Shown: positions 32,694 through 44,685, numbered from the stretch's first letter. The stretch: 64,000 bases of DNA from Zygnema cylindricum (GCA_037447655.1 JBBHKE010000480.1:108498-172497); one strand, 5' to 3'. Numbers and translations: made by a program. Notes: generated by a model from the letters alone, not told the origin.

Positions 32694-34739
32694 GTGGGGG
32701 GGAGCGGAGGCTCGGAAAGGGATAACTTAGCGGAAGTTGTTAGCAGCAGCATTCTAACGGGAGGAGATGAGGTAGACCCGCAGGTAGAGATGGAATTCGA
32801 TATCTCCCGCTGGGGTAGACCCCCGGAGGCCTGGGTAGCGGTGGAACCCGGAAAGATGGATTGGACCTTAGGGGAGCTGTTAGACCCTCAGCAAAAGTCC
32901 TAGCTCTCCGACCTGTTGGAGAAGAACAAACAAGTGTTCTCCTGGTCAGATATTGACGTAGGCATCTACAAAGGAACCCCTTTCCGAATCGATTTAATAG
33001 ACGAGACGTCTACTGTTTGGCAAAAACAGTACCCTCTCAGTTTTAAGGAAAAGGAGTTCATCACGGCAAAGGTACAAACTCTGGTAGAAACAGGATTGGT
33101 TCAAGAAAGTACCGGACTCCATGGATTTGCGTCTCCAACTGTTCTCCCACCCAAGAAGGACTCATCTGGGAAAACGGTAGACTTTCGGATGTGTGGAGAT
33201 TACCGGATGCTTAATACGGCAACTGTACCTGACCGATACCCAATGCCTACCCCGGAAGAGATTTTTGACTCGTTGGCCGGGGCCACTATTTACTCCACAC
33301 TAGACATGAAGAATGGGTTTCACCAGATAGCGATGGAGCCAAAGCACTGGGAAAGGACAACTTTTTGGGCAGGGTTTAGGTTGTATGAATGGCTCTACAT
33401 GCCATTCGGGCTGAAGAATGCGCCAGCCAAATTCCAACGTGCCATGGACGAGGCACTCCGGGGAATTGACTGTGCACGGTGCTATATAGACGATGTGATT
33501 ATCTTCTCAAAGACCTTCGAGGAACACCTGGAGCACATACAGATTGTACTCCGAGCTCTCCAAGCAGCGGGCTTGAAATGTCACCCGGGTAAGGGAATTT
33601 TTGGGGTGCAAAAAATTATTTACATGGGACACGAAGTTACACCTGGGACAGTGGGTCCCCATATGGTCAAAGTTACGGCCCTTGATGCCCTACCCCCTCC
33701 TCAAGATGTCTCTGCAATGTGCACATTTTTAGGCCTGGCTAACTATTATCGGAGATTCATCCCTGAATTTAGCAGCCACGCTCAGCCTCTGAACCAGTTG
33801 CTGCGGAAAGACCAGGAGTGGCAGTGGACGAAGGAGCAACAGATTGCCTTCCAGTTCCTCAAGTATTCCCTGAAGCAACGCCCAGTGCTCCGAATGCCTG
33901 ACCACCAAAGACCCTTCCTCCTTTACACTGATTGGAGCCGGTTTGAATTGGGAGCTGTTTTAGCCCAACTGGATGATGCTGGTGCCGAATATGTGGTAGC
34001 TTACGCCAGTAGGAGTAATAACCGAGCGGAGGGGAATTACAGCAGCTATCACGGGGAATTACTGGCGGCGGTATGGGCCATCCAACATTTCAGACCATAC
34101 CTATACGGAGTCCATTTCACTCTGATCACGGATCACCAGCCTCTTAAGTGGATTATGGAAAACAGCAAGCTCACTGGCAAGCTCGCCAGGTGGGTGTTAA
34201 TACTGCAGGAATATGACTTTGACATAATCCACCGGGCCGGAGAGATTCATGGGAATGCCGACGGACTTAGCAGAAATCCTGACCCTTCCACTAGAGATTC
34301 CACCGGGGCCCGCCATGATGAGGATCCTGAAATCAGTTTGGGACTCATTCGAGCTTCATCTGCCTTTATTTGGCTTCCTCAATCTGGGGGGGAAATGTCT
34401 ACTTTCTCTGCAGACGTGGAGGGGCAAGCGCTTATAGGAGCCGGACGGAAAGATATTTGGAACGATCCCAATGCACTCCAATCTGTCCAACAAGGTTTCC
34501 CTCTTCCGCATTTGATAGGAGTGCAGTTATCTCGGGTGCAAACACGAATGGCGGCATACGAGTGGGAAAGGGGCATCTTAATCCGGAAGTGGGCATATGG
34601 GACGAGAAAAGTGGTTCCTCCCCCGGCCGACAGAGAGACTCTTATTTTTAACCTTCACCAGGAGTGTGGCCATTTTGGGCAGAAACGGACCACCTCCTTG
34701 GTCGCACGATCGTACTGGTGGCACGGGTTGCGGACCTAA
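32694..34739 (+). pseudogene. Ty3/Gypsy reverse transcriptase and RNase H
   Basis: After a linker frame (32694-32903, stop at 32901-32903), a 607-codon frame (32916-34739) encodes a full RT: SWSDIDVG, MCGDYRMLN, YSTLDMKNGFHQI, PFGLKNAPAKFQR and the catalytic box YIDD (33483-33494). The connection and RNase H follow, with LLYTDWSRFELGAVLAQ (usual TDAS is TDWS), a catalytic Glu in YHGELLA and ITDHQPLKW. It ends with the start of the integrase zinc finger (HQECGHFGQ). RT and RNase H make the DNA copy of the element RNA. This is the best-preserved part of the element, but flanking stops and shifts disable the polyprotein. Confidence 0.95.
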
Positions 34740-35929
34740 GTCAACCGGATTATGCAGACGTGTTCCTCCTGTGACCGAGTCAAAGCAACTTTCGACAAAA
34801 AGGGAGGTGCTCAGCTTCATTCCCTTCCCATCAGGGGGATGTTTTATCGGTGGTCTCTGGATCTGCTGGGTCCTCTCCCCACAAGCAGACGAGGGAACCG
34901 CTTTGTGTTGGTAATGATAGAGCATTTTTCCAAGTGGATCGAATTGGTGGTCTTACCCCGGAAGGAGTCCAAGGCTATTGCGGACGCATTCTTGCAGAGA
35001 GTGCTTTCCCAATTTGGGGCCCTAGCCAAGTCCTGACCGACCAGGGCTCCGAATTTGCGGGAGAATTCTCCAACTTGTTGGAATTGTGTCTCATCGACCA
35101 CTGGTTGACCAGCCGAGACCACCAACAAGCCGACGGTTTGGTCGAAAGGTGCGTGTAGACAGTGAAGCGGTCACTACGTAAATATGCCGTGGAAGAGGAT
35201 CTAGGAGAGTAGGATAGAAAGGTGCCTTTGATCGCCATGGGGTACCGATTCAGCCGGCAAGCATCCCTCCACTCCTACAGTCCATATTTCATTTTGTTCG
35301 GACGGCATCCCATCCTCCCCGGTGTTTCCTCGGCCCAAGTAGTGGTCCTTACGGAGATGGACAGCAAAGGAACGGTCGAAAAATTGATTGCAGACAGAGC
35401 CAAGGTATTTCACCGGGAAATGCCTTTGGCCATGGGGAATTTACAAGCAGCTCAGCACCGAGATCAACTTTGGTATTCCCAACGCCGGGGCGGGAATTTT
35501 GTCCCGCGGCAACGGCGATTTCTACCCGTGGATTTCGTGTATCGGATGCAACAGAAAAAGGACACTCTGGACATTTCAGCGGGGAGGGTGATTTTGAAGG
35601 TAGTGGAAGTCTCCAATAAGGGGGTCTTGACACTTGAAGGGAAGGATGGGCGGAGGATCAAAGAAAATCAGATCAATGTGGCTCCTTGTCACCTCCGGGG
35701 ATTGGAAGACGAACCTACTTTCCACCTTACCTATTTTGCTGATCCCCCTTTGTGCTCCTCTGAATGCCTCTCATCTCCCTCCCAGAATTCTGTACTGGTT
35801 TGTGATCGATGCGACCAGTGTTGGCATCAATCTTGTCTCCCCTCCTCTTGGGACCCTCGTCCTAAACCCATCTGCTCTCTGGTTGTGCAGGAACTGCGAA
35901 TTGGGGGGGTAATTATTCAACAGTCTTAG
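34740..35929 (+). pseudogene. Ty3/Gypsy integrase, with a C-terminal PHD-like extension
   Basis: Completes the HHCC finger (CSSCDRVK), then the DDE core: WSLDLLGPL, LTDQGSEF (after a frameshift near 35030) and QQADGLVER. Stops occur at 34737, 35156 and 35212. From 35222 a 235-codon frame continues through the integrase C-terminal beta-barrel (GRVILKVVEVSNKGVLTLEG) and ends in a Cys/His-rich tail. No chromodomain is seen where many plant Gypsy elements carry one. Confidence 0.9.
35745..35917 (+). pseudogene. Degenerate PHD-type zinc finger at the Gypsy C-terminus
   Basis: Frame 1 gives CSSEC, then LVCDRCDQCWHQSCL; the adjacent frame gives LWLCRNCELGG before a stop. Together they show the Cys4-His-Cys3 order with the diagnostic Trp just before the last Cys pair. 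One frameshift lies between the sixth and seventh ligand. PHD fingers usually read histone H3 tails, so the domain could have guided integration. Function is inferred from the family. Confidence 0.55.
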
Positions 35930-35951
35930 TCAAAGTTGACTAAGAGGGGGG

Positions 35952-36218
35952 GAAATCAAGAACCCGGCTCCACCTCTAAGGATTCCCTACCTTCCCCCGG
36001 CCAGGAGGGGAAAGGAGAGGGGGGGAGGGGATATCTTTCTCCCTCCCCAAGCACTCATCCCCACCTTTGCATGCATACTCACAAGTACAAGATGGGCAGC
36101 ATTAAACACAAGCATGGTTGTGGGGAGCATTCGCATTCTGGGGAAGGGTGTTTGCAGGACTCCAATGCCAATTACCCGGGCAGTGGGCCCTCCTCTGATG
36201 TTTCCGGCACGCTCGACA
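35952..36218 (+). repeat. Gypsy terminal block Y, internal copy
   Basis: Directly follows a purine tract (AAGAGGGGGGG, about 35942-35952) that could be the polypurine primer. It ends GCTCGACA, then GC, then block X (TGTCAAG). It is repeated at 37417-37707. Confidence 0.8.
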
Positions 36219-36220
36219 GC

Positions 36221-37416
36221 TGTCAAGCTCATGTGCTTCACAAGCACCCCTTTTATCTTACCAAGGATTCCCGGGCCCTTTTTCCTCTGTACGGTCCTTA
36301 AAGTACGGGGAAAGGAGCGCACTCAGCCGAACCAGATTCTTCTATTTTCCTAACTGAACGGAACGCACTTTATTTCGCGCCTAACGGAGGCCGGACAACA
36401 AAGTTACTCCGTTCCAAAGATTACCATCCTGTTACATGTGACCAGTTGCCAAATGTCCCATTGGGGGCTACATTGTTGAACGCCACGTAACTTTTGGGAT
36501 AGTCTGGTAGATTTTGCCGTTGGCTATCAGTAGGACGATAGTTCAGGCCCACCAGCCGAATAGAGCATTTATTATTGTGAGTCAAAGTTAGGCGTTTCAC
36601 GTCCTTTTAGAACTTTGTTGCTCAAGATTGTGTCATAGAAAAACACGTGGCTTCTAATCTAGCTGGAGATAGTCGCCTAAATTTTTGCCCTGAGTGTAGT
36701 ACAACCTGTTTTGTCTTATGTCCGTACGATAACAATTCTTGGTCGGTGATTGGCTCCTGGTATTGCTTTGACTTTGGTACTATCGGTAGGACAAACTTTG
36801 CTTGTATAAGGCACTTGGGGCCGAGGGAGACAGGTTGCTGTTTCAGTACTGTCTCCTGAGAAAAACCCTAGAAATTCCAGCAAACTTTCTTGTGGAGAAC
36901 TTTTGTTTTGCTTCTGCTTGTGACCCTATTGCCATCTTTGTTTGCATCCGTCCTTTGTGGAAATCATAGTCTGGTTCGGTGGTTGGCACCGTCTTTCCTG
37001 TTTTGGGCGGTTTGGGGACAAGTGTTGGTTGGAAACCAAGAAGGGTCTTGCCGGTTCCGGGTCGCGGAAACCGAGGAGTTAAGGAGGCCTTACCTGTTCC
37101 GGGGTTTTCAGGGGGAGATTTCGTCTCTTTTTGGTTGTCCACGTTACGTTTTGGGGGTAGGTTGAGCTCGCTTGTTATTATTCCACATTCTAACTTTATA
37201 TCTCTATTTTCTAAGGGCAAGGTGATATTGTTAATTCTGAGACAGCATTTTTATATTTCTATCCTTTCATTTTTTTTTGAGTGGAAGCATCTGGGTTCTC
37301 TCTTTGGTAGTCCTTTTTGGGCTCTGGTTGGGTTTCTTCCGGGGTAGATTACCAGAATCTTTTGTACCAGAATAGTGGATTTTAAGAGGATTTTGTTAGG
37401 CTTCCAACAGATAGTC
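36221..37416 (+). mobile_element. Gypsy terminal block X, 3' copy
   Basis: Homologous to 24152-25350 along its whole length, with the same start and the same end (CAGATAGTC). The junction with the preceding block reads GACAGCTGTC, a perfect palindrome, as if two element ends were joined. Confidence 0.85.
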
Positions 37417-37707
37417 GAAATCAAGGACCCGACTCCACCTCTAAGGATTCCCACCCTTTCCCCCCCCCCCCCCTCCCCCCTCGTGACAGGAGGGGAAAGG
37501 AGAGGCGCGGGGGAGGGGATATCTTTCGCCCTCCCCAAGCACTCATCCCCACCTTTGCATGCATGCTCACAGGAACAAGGCGGGCAGCATTGAGCACAAG
37601 CATGGTTGTGGGGAGCATTCGCATTTTGGGGAAAGGTGTTTGCAGGACTCTTATGCCAATTACCCGGGGCAGTGGGCCCTCCTCTAATGTTTCCGGCACG
37701 CTCGACA
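37417..37707 (+). repeat. Gypsy terminal block Y', terminal copy
   Basis: Repeats block Y (35952-36218), including GATATCTTTC, CCCCACCTTTGCATGCAT and the end GCTCGACA. It contains a C homopolymer near 37460-37480. Blocks X plus Y' together have TGTC..GACA ends, as expected for one complete LTR of about 1.49 kb. Confidence 0.75.
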
Positions 37708-37974
37708 CGGTTAGAGCTAACGGCTACGCCATGCTCTGCCGGTTGGGGGTTCGAGTCTTGCCGGACTCAACCTTTTTTTGAGAGTGACTTAGGTCACTCT
37801 TTAGTCCTGCACAAGTGGAGCTGAGGCAGCCATGGCTCCACTACTCTCTCTCTCTCTCTCCCTTTCAATGACAACAACAAGAATATGGGATGGAGAGAGA
37901 GAGGTAGAGACAGACTATTTGCGCTCTCTTCACTTTTTATCTAATTTAGACCAAGAAAATACTTATTTTCAACA
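37708..37974 (-). mobile_element. Inverted Copia LTR/SINE-like fragment with tRNA-like module
   Basis: Read on the plus strand it opens with GGTTAGAGC (end of an A box) and GGGGGTTCGAGTC (perfect B box), then GGCAGCCATGGCTCC, a CT repeat and CAAGAAAATACTTATTTTCAACA. That is the inverted first 300 bp of the family D LTR. It starts immediately after the Gypsy end. Confidence 0.65.
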
Positions 37975-38047
37975 ACAAATCTGTCCTAAGAGCAGATCAA
38001 GATATTTTTTGATGTATAGATCAGAATCGAGCGGGCAACCTAACACA

Positions 38048-39019
38048 CTAATTCTTTCGGATAGAGGGGGGAGTCTGAAAAATAGGAGGGGGAGTGAATG
38101 AAGAAGGAAATGCACGGGGAGACCTTACAACACACTTAGTGAGTTGGACAAAAATATTGAGCTCGACCAAACGATCTTTGAAAAAAGTATAGGCTGGTAA
38201 AACTTGGTCTAAAGGACCTATAATGTGTAAGTCGTATGCAACTAAAGGGAAGAGGCAAGATGGAAAAGCGGCCGCAGAAGCTGGGAGGGCTCCGTAATGA
38301 GCAAAGGCAAACAAACGCCCCCCAAGAGAATTGCCCTGACGAGTGCCAGTCGTGGAAAAAAGGGGGACCAAATCACCATCAGTGGAAAAGGAGAGGCTCC
38401 TGCTCAAAGAATAAAAGGGAGGGGACAGTGAGAGGGACAATGTCACAACAATATAATAAAAAACTAGAAAAAACATATCAAAACCCCGGGCACCTAATTT
38501 CGGAGGCTAAACGTTGCAAAATAACTCATAAATTGTGCCCGATGGACCCCTTGATGAAAGATGTGGAGAAGTCGTAAGGGCTTTAATAAAAGCGTCTCGA
38601 TCTAGGATAAAACACTTTGATGGCTTAAAGGTGTGAATAGAGGGGGATTGAAGGGTGGGAGCTAGTGGATAGAGAGCTATGAGAATCTCGATAGTCTTAG
38701 TAGACCGAGGAGCAAGATTAAACAGCTGGAGGGCCCGAACCGCTCGAGAGAGCTCACCAACCCGGCCAAAATGAACCGCACGATGATAAGAGGATGGTAC
38801 ATCTGAAGTTCTAGATCTTCCACGTGGTATGAAAGAAGCACTCGCAACTCGATCCTCAAGCTCGGCATGAAAGGCCTTCCAGTCACCTCGAAGGAATCGT
38901 CGGCATCGAGCCATAGATTCTCGAGCCCCGCTACCACCTCCACGGCGTGGTAAGACTGGACTCAAAGAGAAAACATGAAAAAGAAGTGCCAAGGTCAAAC
39001 ATTTGTGGGATAAGAACAA
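38048..39019 (-). pseudogene. LINE-type (non-LTR) reverse transcriptase relic
   Basis: On the minus strand, 39019-38507 encodes the N-terminal RT region (SKCFILDRDAFIKAL, SSRGPSGTIYELF). After a frameshift, 38476-38048 encodes palm motifs (STTGTRQGNSLGGRLFAFAH, then VAYDLHIIGP). The last should be a YADD-type catalytic box, but one essential Asp is replaced, so it is dead even if frames were ignored. No endonuclease or poly(A) tail is recognised. Confidence 0.75.
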
Positions 39020-39356
39020 ATATAGGTCAAAAGGGAGGTGGAGGGCGTCTTATACTATAATCAACACAGCCATGGGGATCCGCGTGAATAATCCTGGACG
39101 GGGGGATCCCAAATCATATACTCCAAGCACGTCTAATTCGCATACAAATACCCAATCTTCGCTTGTAGGTCCGGACGGGAGTGCTTGGAAAGAAGGGTAC
39201 TAGAGGATGGGCCGCCTTCGGCCAAGAATCATCCACAACTCTTTGTATGCCGGGTAATTCCGGCACCCGGCGCGAAACGGTTATGGCACCTTGTACATTC
39301 TATCCGTGTTGAGGCTTTTTTGCGGGGTTTAGGTGGAGGAGGTGAGAGAGAGAGAG
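39020..39356. other. No gene seen; (GA)n just before Copia D
   Basis: Unremarkable sequence ending in a GA repeat (about 39341-39361) that served as the target of the Copia D insertion. Confidence 0.5.
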
Positions 39357-39361
39357 AGAGA

Positions 39362-40411
39362 TGTTGAAATTAATAGATTTTTAGAGTATTTTCTAGGTTT
39401 AAATTTGTTAGGATAAAAGAAAAAAAAAGGCGGGCAGCCTGCCTCCACCTCCCCTCTCTAGCCCCCATACTTGTTGTAGTCACTGAAAGATAGAGAGGGT
39501 GGTTCATCCATGGCTGCCTTAGTTCAACAGGCAGTTATTTTTAGTAGGTTACTAAAAATATCCCTGACGGACACGGGATTTGATCCCGGTACCTGCGGAT
39601 CGTCAAGTTGGCCGATAGCGGTCAGCTTTATCCTATTAGACTAGGACCAATGCTAAATGCTATAGTATGTGATAGATATATATATATATATATATATATA
39701 TTTAGGGAGGAACAAATCCATTTAACTAAAATTATATACGGCATGCATAGATATAGTTTTATGAAAGTATGAAGTACGATTCTATTTCAAAACGGATATC
39801 ACGCATTTTGTTTCGATAGTGAAACAAATATCGCACAAGTATTTATAAAGGCTAAGATTATGTCTCGCTAAAGATCCAACGGCGCACATCATCGCCGAAA
39901 TCTCAAAATTGTCACTTTGGCGTTTTATGACGTGGCATGACCTGGAGCCACGTGGAGAGATGACATTCGGTCATGGGAATTCCGAGGAATGTACGGACGA
40001 GTGAAATGTAGACACGCGTCCACTTAATAGCCTTGTCGTACATAGGTCGTACAAAAGGTACACCGGCAGTAGTACTTTTTGGTAGTGTACAGTAATCTGA
40101 TTGGTCCGTACTTCAATAGATAGAAGTTATTAGAGGGAATCAAGACTTAGAAAATTTTGGTAGGGAGTCACCTCTCCCTTTGAGAGTTTGTACAAATTGG
40201 TATTTTTACTGCCTCATAACTTATCGGCTGGTTGGCCATTTTCAGTGATTTTTTTTGCTACGAACTCAGAGGAGTCCAAGCTGCATAGGGGTGCAGTCAA
40301 ACTGTCATTTTGCCTTCCTGGACAGCAGTGGTTGTGGCTTGAAGTGGGTTAGTTAAATACTATCTAGAAGTTTCCTGTATTCTGTGGTCCAATGGAGGAC
40401 ACATAATTGCA
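39362..40411 (+). mobile_element. 5' LTR of Copia element D
   Basis: TGTTGAAATTAATAG to ACATAATTGCA, 1050 bp, preceded by the target duplication AGAGA (39357-39361). Contains an antisense tRNA-like module (39565-39650), a (TA)n run near 39680 that makes it longer than its partner, and then the promoter/R-U5 half. It differs from the 3' LTR at roughly 5% of positions by eye, so the insertion is not recent. Confidence 0.95.
39565..39650 (-). repeat. tRNA-like Pol III promoter module in the 5' LTR
   Basis: On the minus strand: A-box-like TAGTCTAATAGG and B-box-like GGGATCAAATCCC at tRNA spacing. Transcription from it would run toward the LTR 5' end. Present in both LTRs. Confidence 0.65.
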
Positions 40412-40426
40412 GGCTATGGGCCCACC
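40412..40426 (+). promoter_or_regulatory. Half-tRNA-Met primer-binding site of Copia D
   Basis: GGCTATGGGCCCACC abuts the LTR and differs by one base from the exact match in copy B. The position right after ..TTGCA fixes the LTR boundary. Confidence 0.8.
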
Positions 40427-43400
40427 CTTTTGGGTGCCCACCTTCAATGGATCTGGGTTCATCTATTAGGAAGCTAATGATGATGGGAGCTTTGTACGAA
40501 AAACGATACTGGGGTATCGTCAGTGGACAAGTGAAACGTCCACCTTCGGGAACACCAGGATTTGGAGGAGTAAGGTGTCCTGCAACAACGGCTAACTCAG
40601 CGGAGGAGGCTGATGATGGGGACAGCAGTGTGTCCAAAAAGGGAAAAGGGAAGGAGACACCCCTTACTCCTATTGCCACAGTACAGGGAGCGGAGACCGT
40701 GAAGACCACGGAGAACGATACTCAAATGTGGGAGGATGTAAACATGGCTGCCAAAAACTTTATTCTCAGGCACCTCACTCAAGCTTTGGCCACTCCTCAT
40801 CTTCACATTTACAAGGCCGAGGAGTTGTGGGTGAGTTTGGTAGAGATTTATTGAGCTGGAACTATTCAGGAGCTCCAGTTGGCTGAGCAAAAGCTAATGA
40901 GTTACAATTACAAAGGAGGAAAGATGTTAGATTACTGTAATGATCTTTCTTGTTTGTATATAGAGATGGAAAGTGTCGCGTGGACAGAAACAATGAAAAT
41001 GAAAGTTTACACTCTTATCATGAAGTTACCAGATGAGTTCGAGAACATAGTGTATCGAGTACCGGAAATGCCTAATTGTTCATGGAAATGGAACACAGTG
41101 GTCAGGATGATACTTGTGCAGGAAAACACAATGGAGATTAGGAGAGGAGGAAAGAGCATTCAAGCTCTAGCAGCAGGAGGGGACCGATGGGGGAAGGACA
41201 CGAAGAAACTGTACAAAGGGGAAAGAGATCATTCTGGAGGACCGAGGCCCCCAAAGGGTCTTTGTCATTTTTGCAAAAAGCCGGGACACTTCATCGCAGA
41301 TTGTGTTAAGCTGTCGGAGCTGAGGCTCGAAGAGAACCGTGGAGGGGGTTCTTCCGGAGGGAAGAAAAAGGCACTTGTGGTTACAATAGTGACAAGAGAA
41401 ACCGAGGATGAGTCCTCTGAGGAGGATATGGAGCTTCTTCTTGACTAGAGTCTGGAGGAGAAGGAGATCCCTCAGAGACAAAAGTGTGCCCTTGAATCAA
41501 ATCGGGAAGCTCCACAGGATGGATGGATTATCGACTCAGGTGCATCCATGCATATGTGTCATGATAAAGAACTCTTCACTAAGCTAAGGAAAATCCCTAC
41601 TGTAGATATAGAGTATGGGGATGGGATAATATTTACTACAGATCTAGTGGGATCAGTAGATCTGAAAATCTTAGTGGAGGGTAAGACTTCTATACTTACA
41701 TTCTCAGATGTACTCTACATTCTTCAGCTGAGTAAAAATCTTGTCTTTACGTCTGTGTTAGATGACAAAGAGTTTGATACCTTCACTCGAAAGGGAGTCT
41801 TTACAATTAAGTATGGGGATGAAGTTTACTTCACGGCAGATTAGGGTAGCCAAGGAATGTTTAGGCTTAACTTGAGTAATGAAAAGAATAATGCTTACTA
41901 TGTTGGTGTTCCTAAGTTGATGATTTGGCATAAGCGGTTGGGGCATGTGCATTTTGATAGGTTGAGGGAAATGAAAAAGCTTGGGGTAGTAGAAGCCATT
42001 CAGTTTGGGGATAATGAAATGATGGATGATTGTAGTGGTTATGCTCAAGGTAAGGCTCACAGACTTCTCTTTCCCAAAGCCGCCACATATAGAGGTGAGA
42101 AAGTGTTAGATTTGGTCCACAGAGATATTTGGGGACCTGCAAAAGTACCTTCGGTGGGAGGAAAAAGGTTTTTGATGACAATAACGGATGAGTGGTCTAG
42201 ATAATCTAGAGAATACTTTCTAAAAACAAAGTCTGAAGCATCAACTTACTTCAAAGAATATAAAGCCTGGAGTGAGAAGTTGTGTGAAACCCCATTAAGA
42301 GGATAAGGAGTGATAATGGGGGGGAATATACCTCTAACCGGTTTGAGGAATATCTAAGAGATGAGGGAGTGAAGCACCAGAAAACTGTACCATATAACCT
42401 GGAACAAAATGAGGTAGCTGAGAGGTTAAATCTAACCCGAGGAGATAGTGCATGCAGTATGTTAGCAGACAAGAAAATAGGAAAGAGATTTTGGGCAGAA
42501 GCAATAAACTGTGCCAACTACATTAAGAATAGAGTCCTTACCTCAGCTGTAAAGGGAGTGACACCTTATGAGAGATGGGTTGGAAGGAAACCAGATATCT
42601 CACACCTGAAATTATTCGGTAGCCAAGTTTACAGTCTTCACACAGATAGGAAGAAGTGGAAACTAGATGCTACGGGAAAACATGGATACTTTGTGGGATA
42701 TGATGAGGATGTTAAGGGATATAGAGTCTATGACTTAGCAAAGAAAGATATAATTCTGGTCAAACACTTAGTTGTCATGATGAAAGGAAGTCATTTGACC
42801 CCTTGAAATATAGAAAGAAGATAAGAATCACATTTGAGTCCAACAGTGAGGAGAACTCGGTCGTTCCCGAAAGGGACATGAGTGAAACCGTGATTGCAGA
42901 TTCAGGGGAGATCCGAGATACACGAGACTCACCGGAAACCTCACATACTCCTATGGATTTCGAGGACATAGAAGAAGTGGGACCACAACCGGCTTCCATG
43001 GACAAGGAGCCGATGAGAGAGTGAGAAGAAACCCAAGACTTCCATCCATTCCAGCTTCGGAGTTTGAGGGAGGAAGGAGGAGCAGCAAAAGGATACAAGA
43101 AAAAACAGGTCGTTCATAAGTTAACTAAGCTATCTCACCCAGATGAGCCTCAGTCTTACTCGGAGGCAGCGAATAGTCCAGAGAAAAAAAGATGGATTAG
43201 AGCCATAAATGATGAGATGGCCTCTATCATGGAAGCAAATACTTGGGAAATAGCGCATTGTCCTCCAGACAGAAAAACCTATTGGGTGTAAATGGGTATT
43301 TAAACTAAAATTAAACCCAAATAATACCATTGAGAGATATAAGGCTCGATTGGTAACAAAGTGGTTCACTCAAAAGGAGAGGATTGACTATGAGGAGACC

Positions 43401-44685
43401 TTTGGTCTAGTTGTTCGGTTCCCCTCAGTAAGGATTCTCCTCAGTCTGGCAGCAGCAGAAGACATGGAAACCCACCAGATGGACATTAAGACATTTTTCT
43501 TAATGGTGAGTTAGAGGAAGTAATTTTCATGAGGCAACCCGAGGGATTCGTGGAAGAAGGAGAAGAGAGCAAAGTTTGCAGGCTCATAAAATCCTTATAT
43601 GGAGTGAAGCATGCTCCCCGACAGTGGAATAAGAAACTAGATGAGTTTCTCACCAATCTGGGATATATTTGTATCACCTCTGACCATTCTATCTATATGT
43701 TTGAAGATGAGAATGGTGTCATATTTATTGCAATTTATGTGGATGATCTGCTTTTGTTGAGTAAGTCTTTAGGGAAGATCAATAAGCTAAAGAAAGAACT
43801 TAGGGGCAGATTTGATATGAAGGATTTAGGGGAGGCAAAATATATTTTGGGGATCAAATGGAGAGAGATAGAGGGAAGAAGATTATTAGACTTACTCAAA
43901 AAGAAACAATAGGAAATATGCTTGAGAAATTCCAGATGGAAAATGCTAACAGTTGTACCACTCCCATGGACTTGAAAAAAGTAAGTGATGGGAGTGTAGA
44001 AGGAGGAGTGATGATCTTAGACAATCAGATGAGTCCAGAGGAGAGAGAGTTCATGAAGTCTATCCCTTATAGACAAGTCGTAGGAAGCTTAATCTATTTT
44101 ATGAATTGTACCAGGCCGGACATAGCGGCGGCAGTTGGTGTACTCAGTAGGAGTCTTAATGATCCTAGGAAGAGGGATTGGGAGGCAGCCAAGAGAGTCA
44201 TGAGATATCTGGTTGGAACCAGAGAATTATGGTTGCATTTGAGAGGGGAGCACACTGATATCACCACTTGGAGTGATGCCAGTTATGGGGATGCACCTAT
44301 GAGAAGATGCACTTCTGGATATGTTTTGTATGTGGGGGAAGGTGCTTGCTGTTGGAGCAGTAAGCAACAAAAGGTGGTTTCTCAGTCTAGTATGGAGGTT
44401 GAGTATATGGCGTCTTGTTCTACTGTAAAAGAACTAATGTGGGTGAAGTCATTGTTTCAAGAACAGGGATGTATGAAGAAGGGAGTGCATGAAATATTTT
44501 GCGATAATCAAGCTGTAATCGCAATTGCAGCCAATCCAAAACACCATTTCAAAGCAAAACATATGGACATAAGATTAAGTTTCGTAAGGGAAAAAGTTGA
44601 AAATAAAATTTTAAATCTTGTGTATAGATCTGATGAAGAAATGGTGGCTGACATGATAACCAAACTTGTGCCCTCTCATAAATAA
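40427..44685 (+). pseudogene. Copia element D gag-pol (gag, protease, integrase, RT, RNase H), inactivated
   Basis: Order typical of Ty1/Copia. Gag has NMAAKNFILRHLTQ and the zinc knuckle CHFCKKPGHFIADC at 41273-41314. Protease has WIIDSGASMHMC near 41525. Integrase has WHKRLGHVHFDRL, DIWGP, SDNGGEYTSNRF and the GKR/KFW-type block, then GYDEDVKGYRVYD. RT has KWVFKLKLNPN, QMDIKTFF, LYGVKHAPRQWNKKL and the catalytic YVDDLLL near 43736. RNase H has TTWSDASYGD, SSMEVEYMA and KHMDIRLSFVREKV. Stops at about 40852, 41446, 41842, 42202 and 43022, and frameshifts near 42300, 42790, 43290 and 43905, prevent translation. The polyprotein ends at 44685, 64 bp before the 3' LTR. Confidence 0.95.

Noticed and set aside
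36114-36353. Short frames across the Gypsy Y/X junction
   Set aside because: They overlap terminal repeat sequence and change register between copies; no evidence of coding.
37708-37974. A free-standing SINE
   Set aside because: The same sequence forms the first 300 bp of the Copia family D LTRs and in the 31741-32128 copy continues into further LTR sequence. I call it an LTR fragment, although a captured SINE remains possible.
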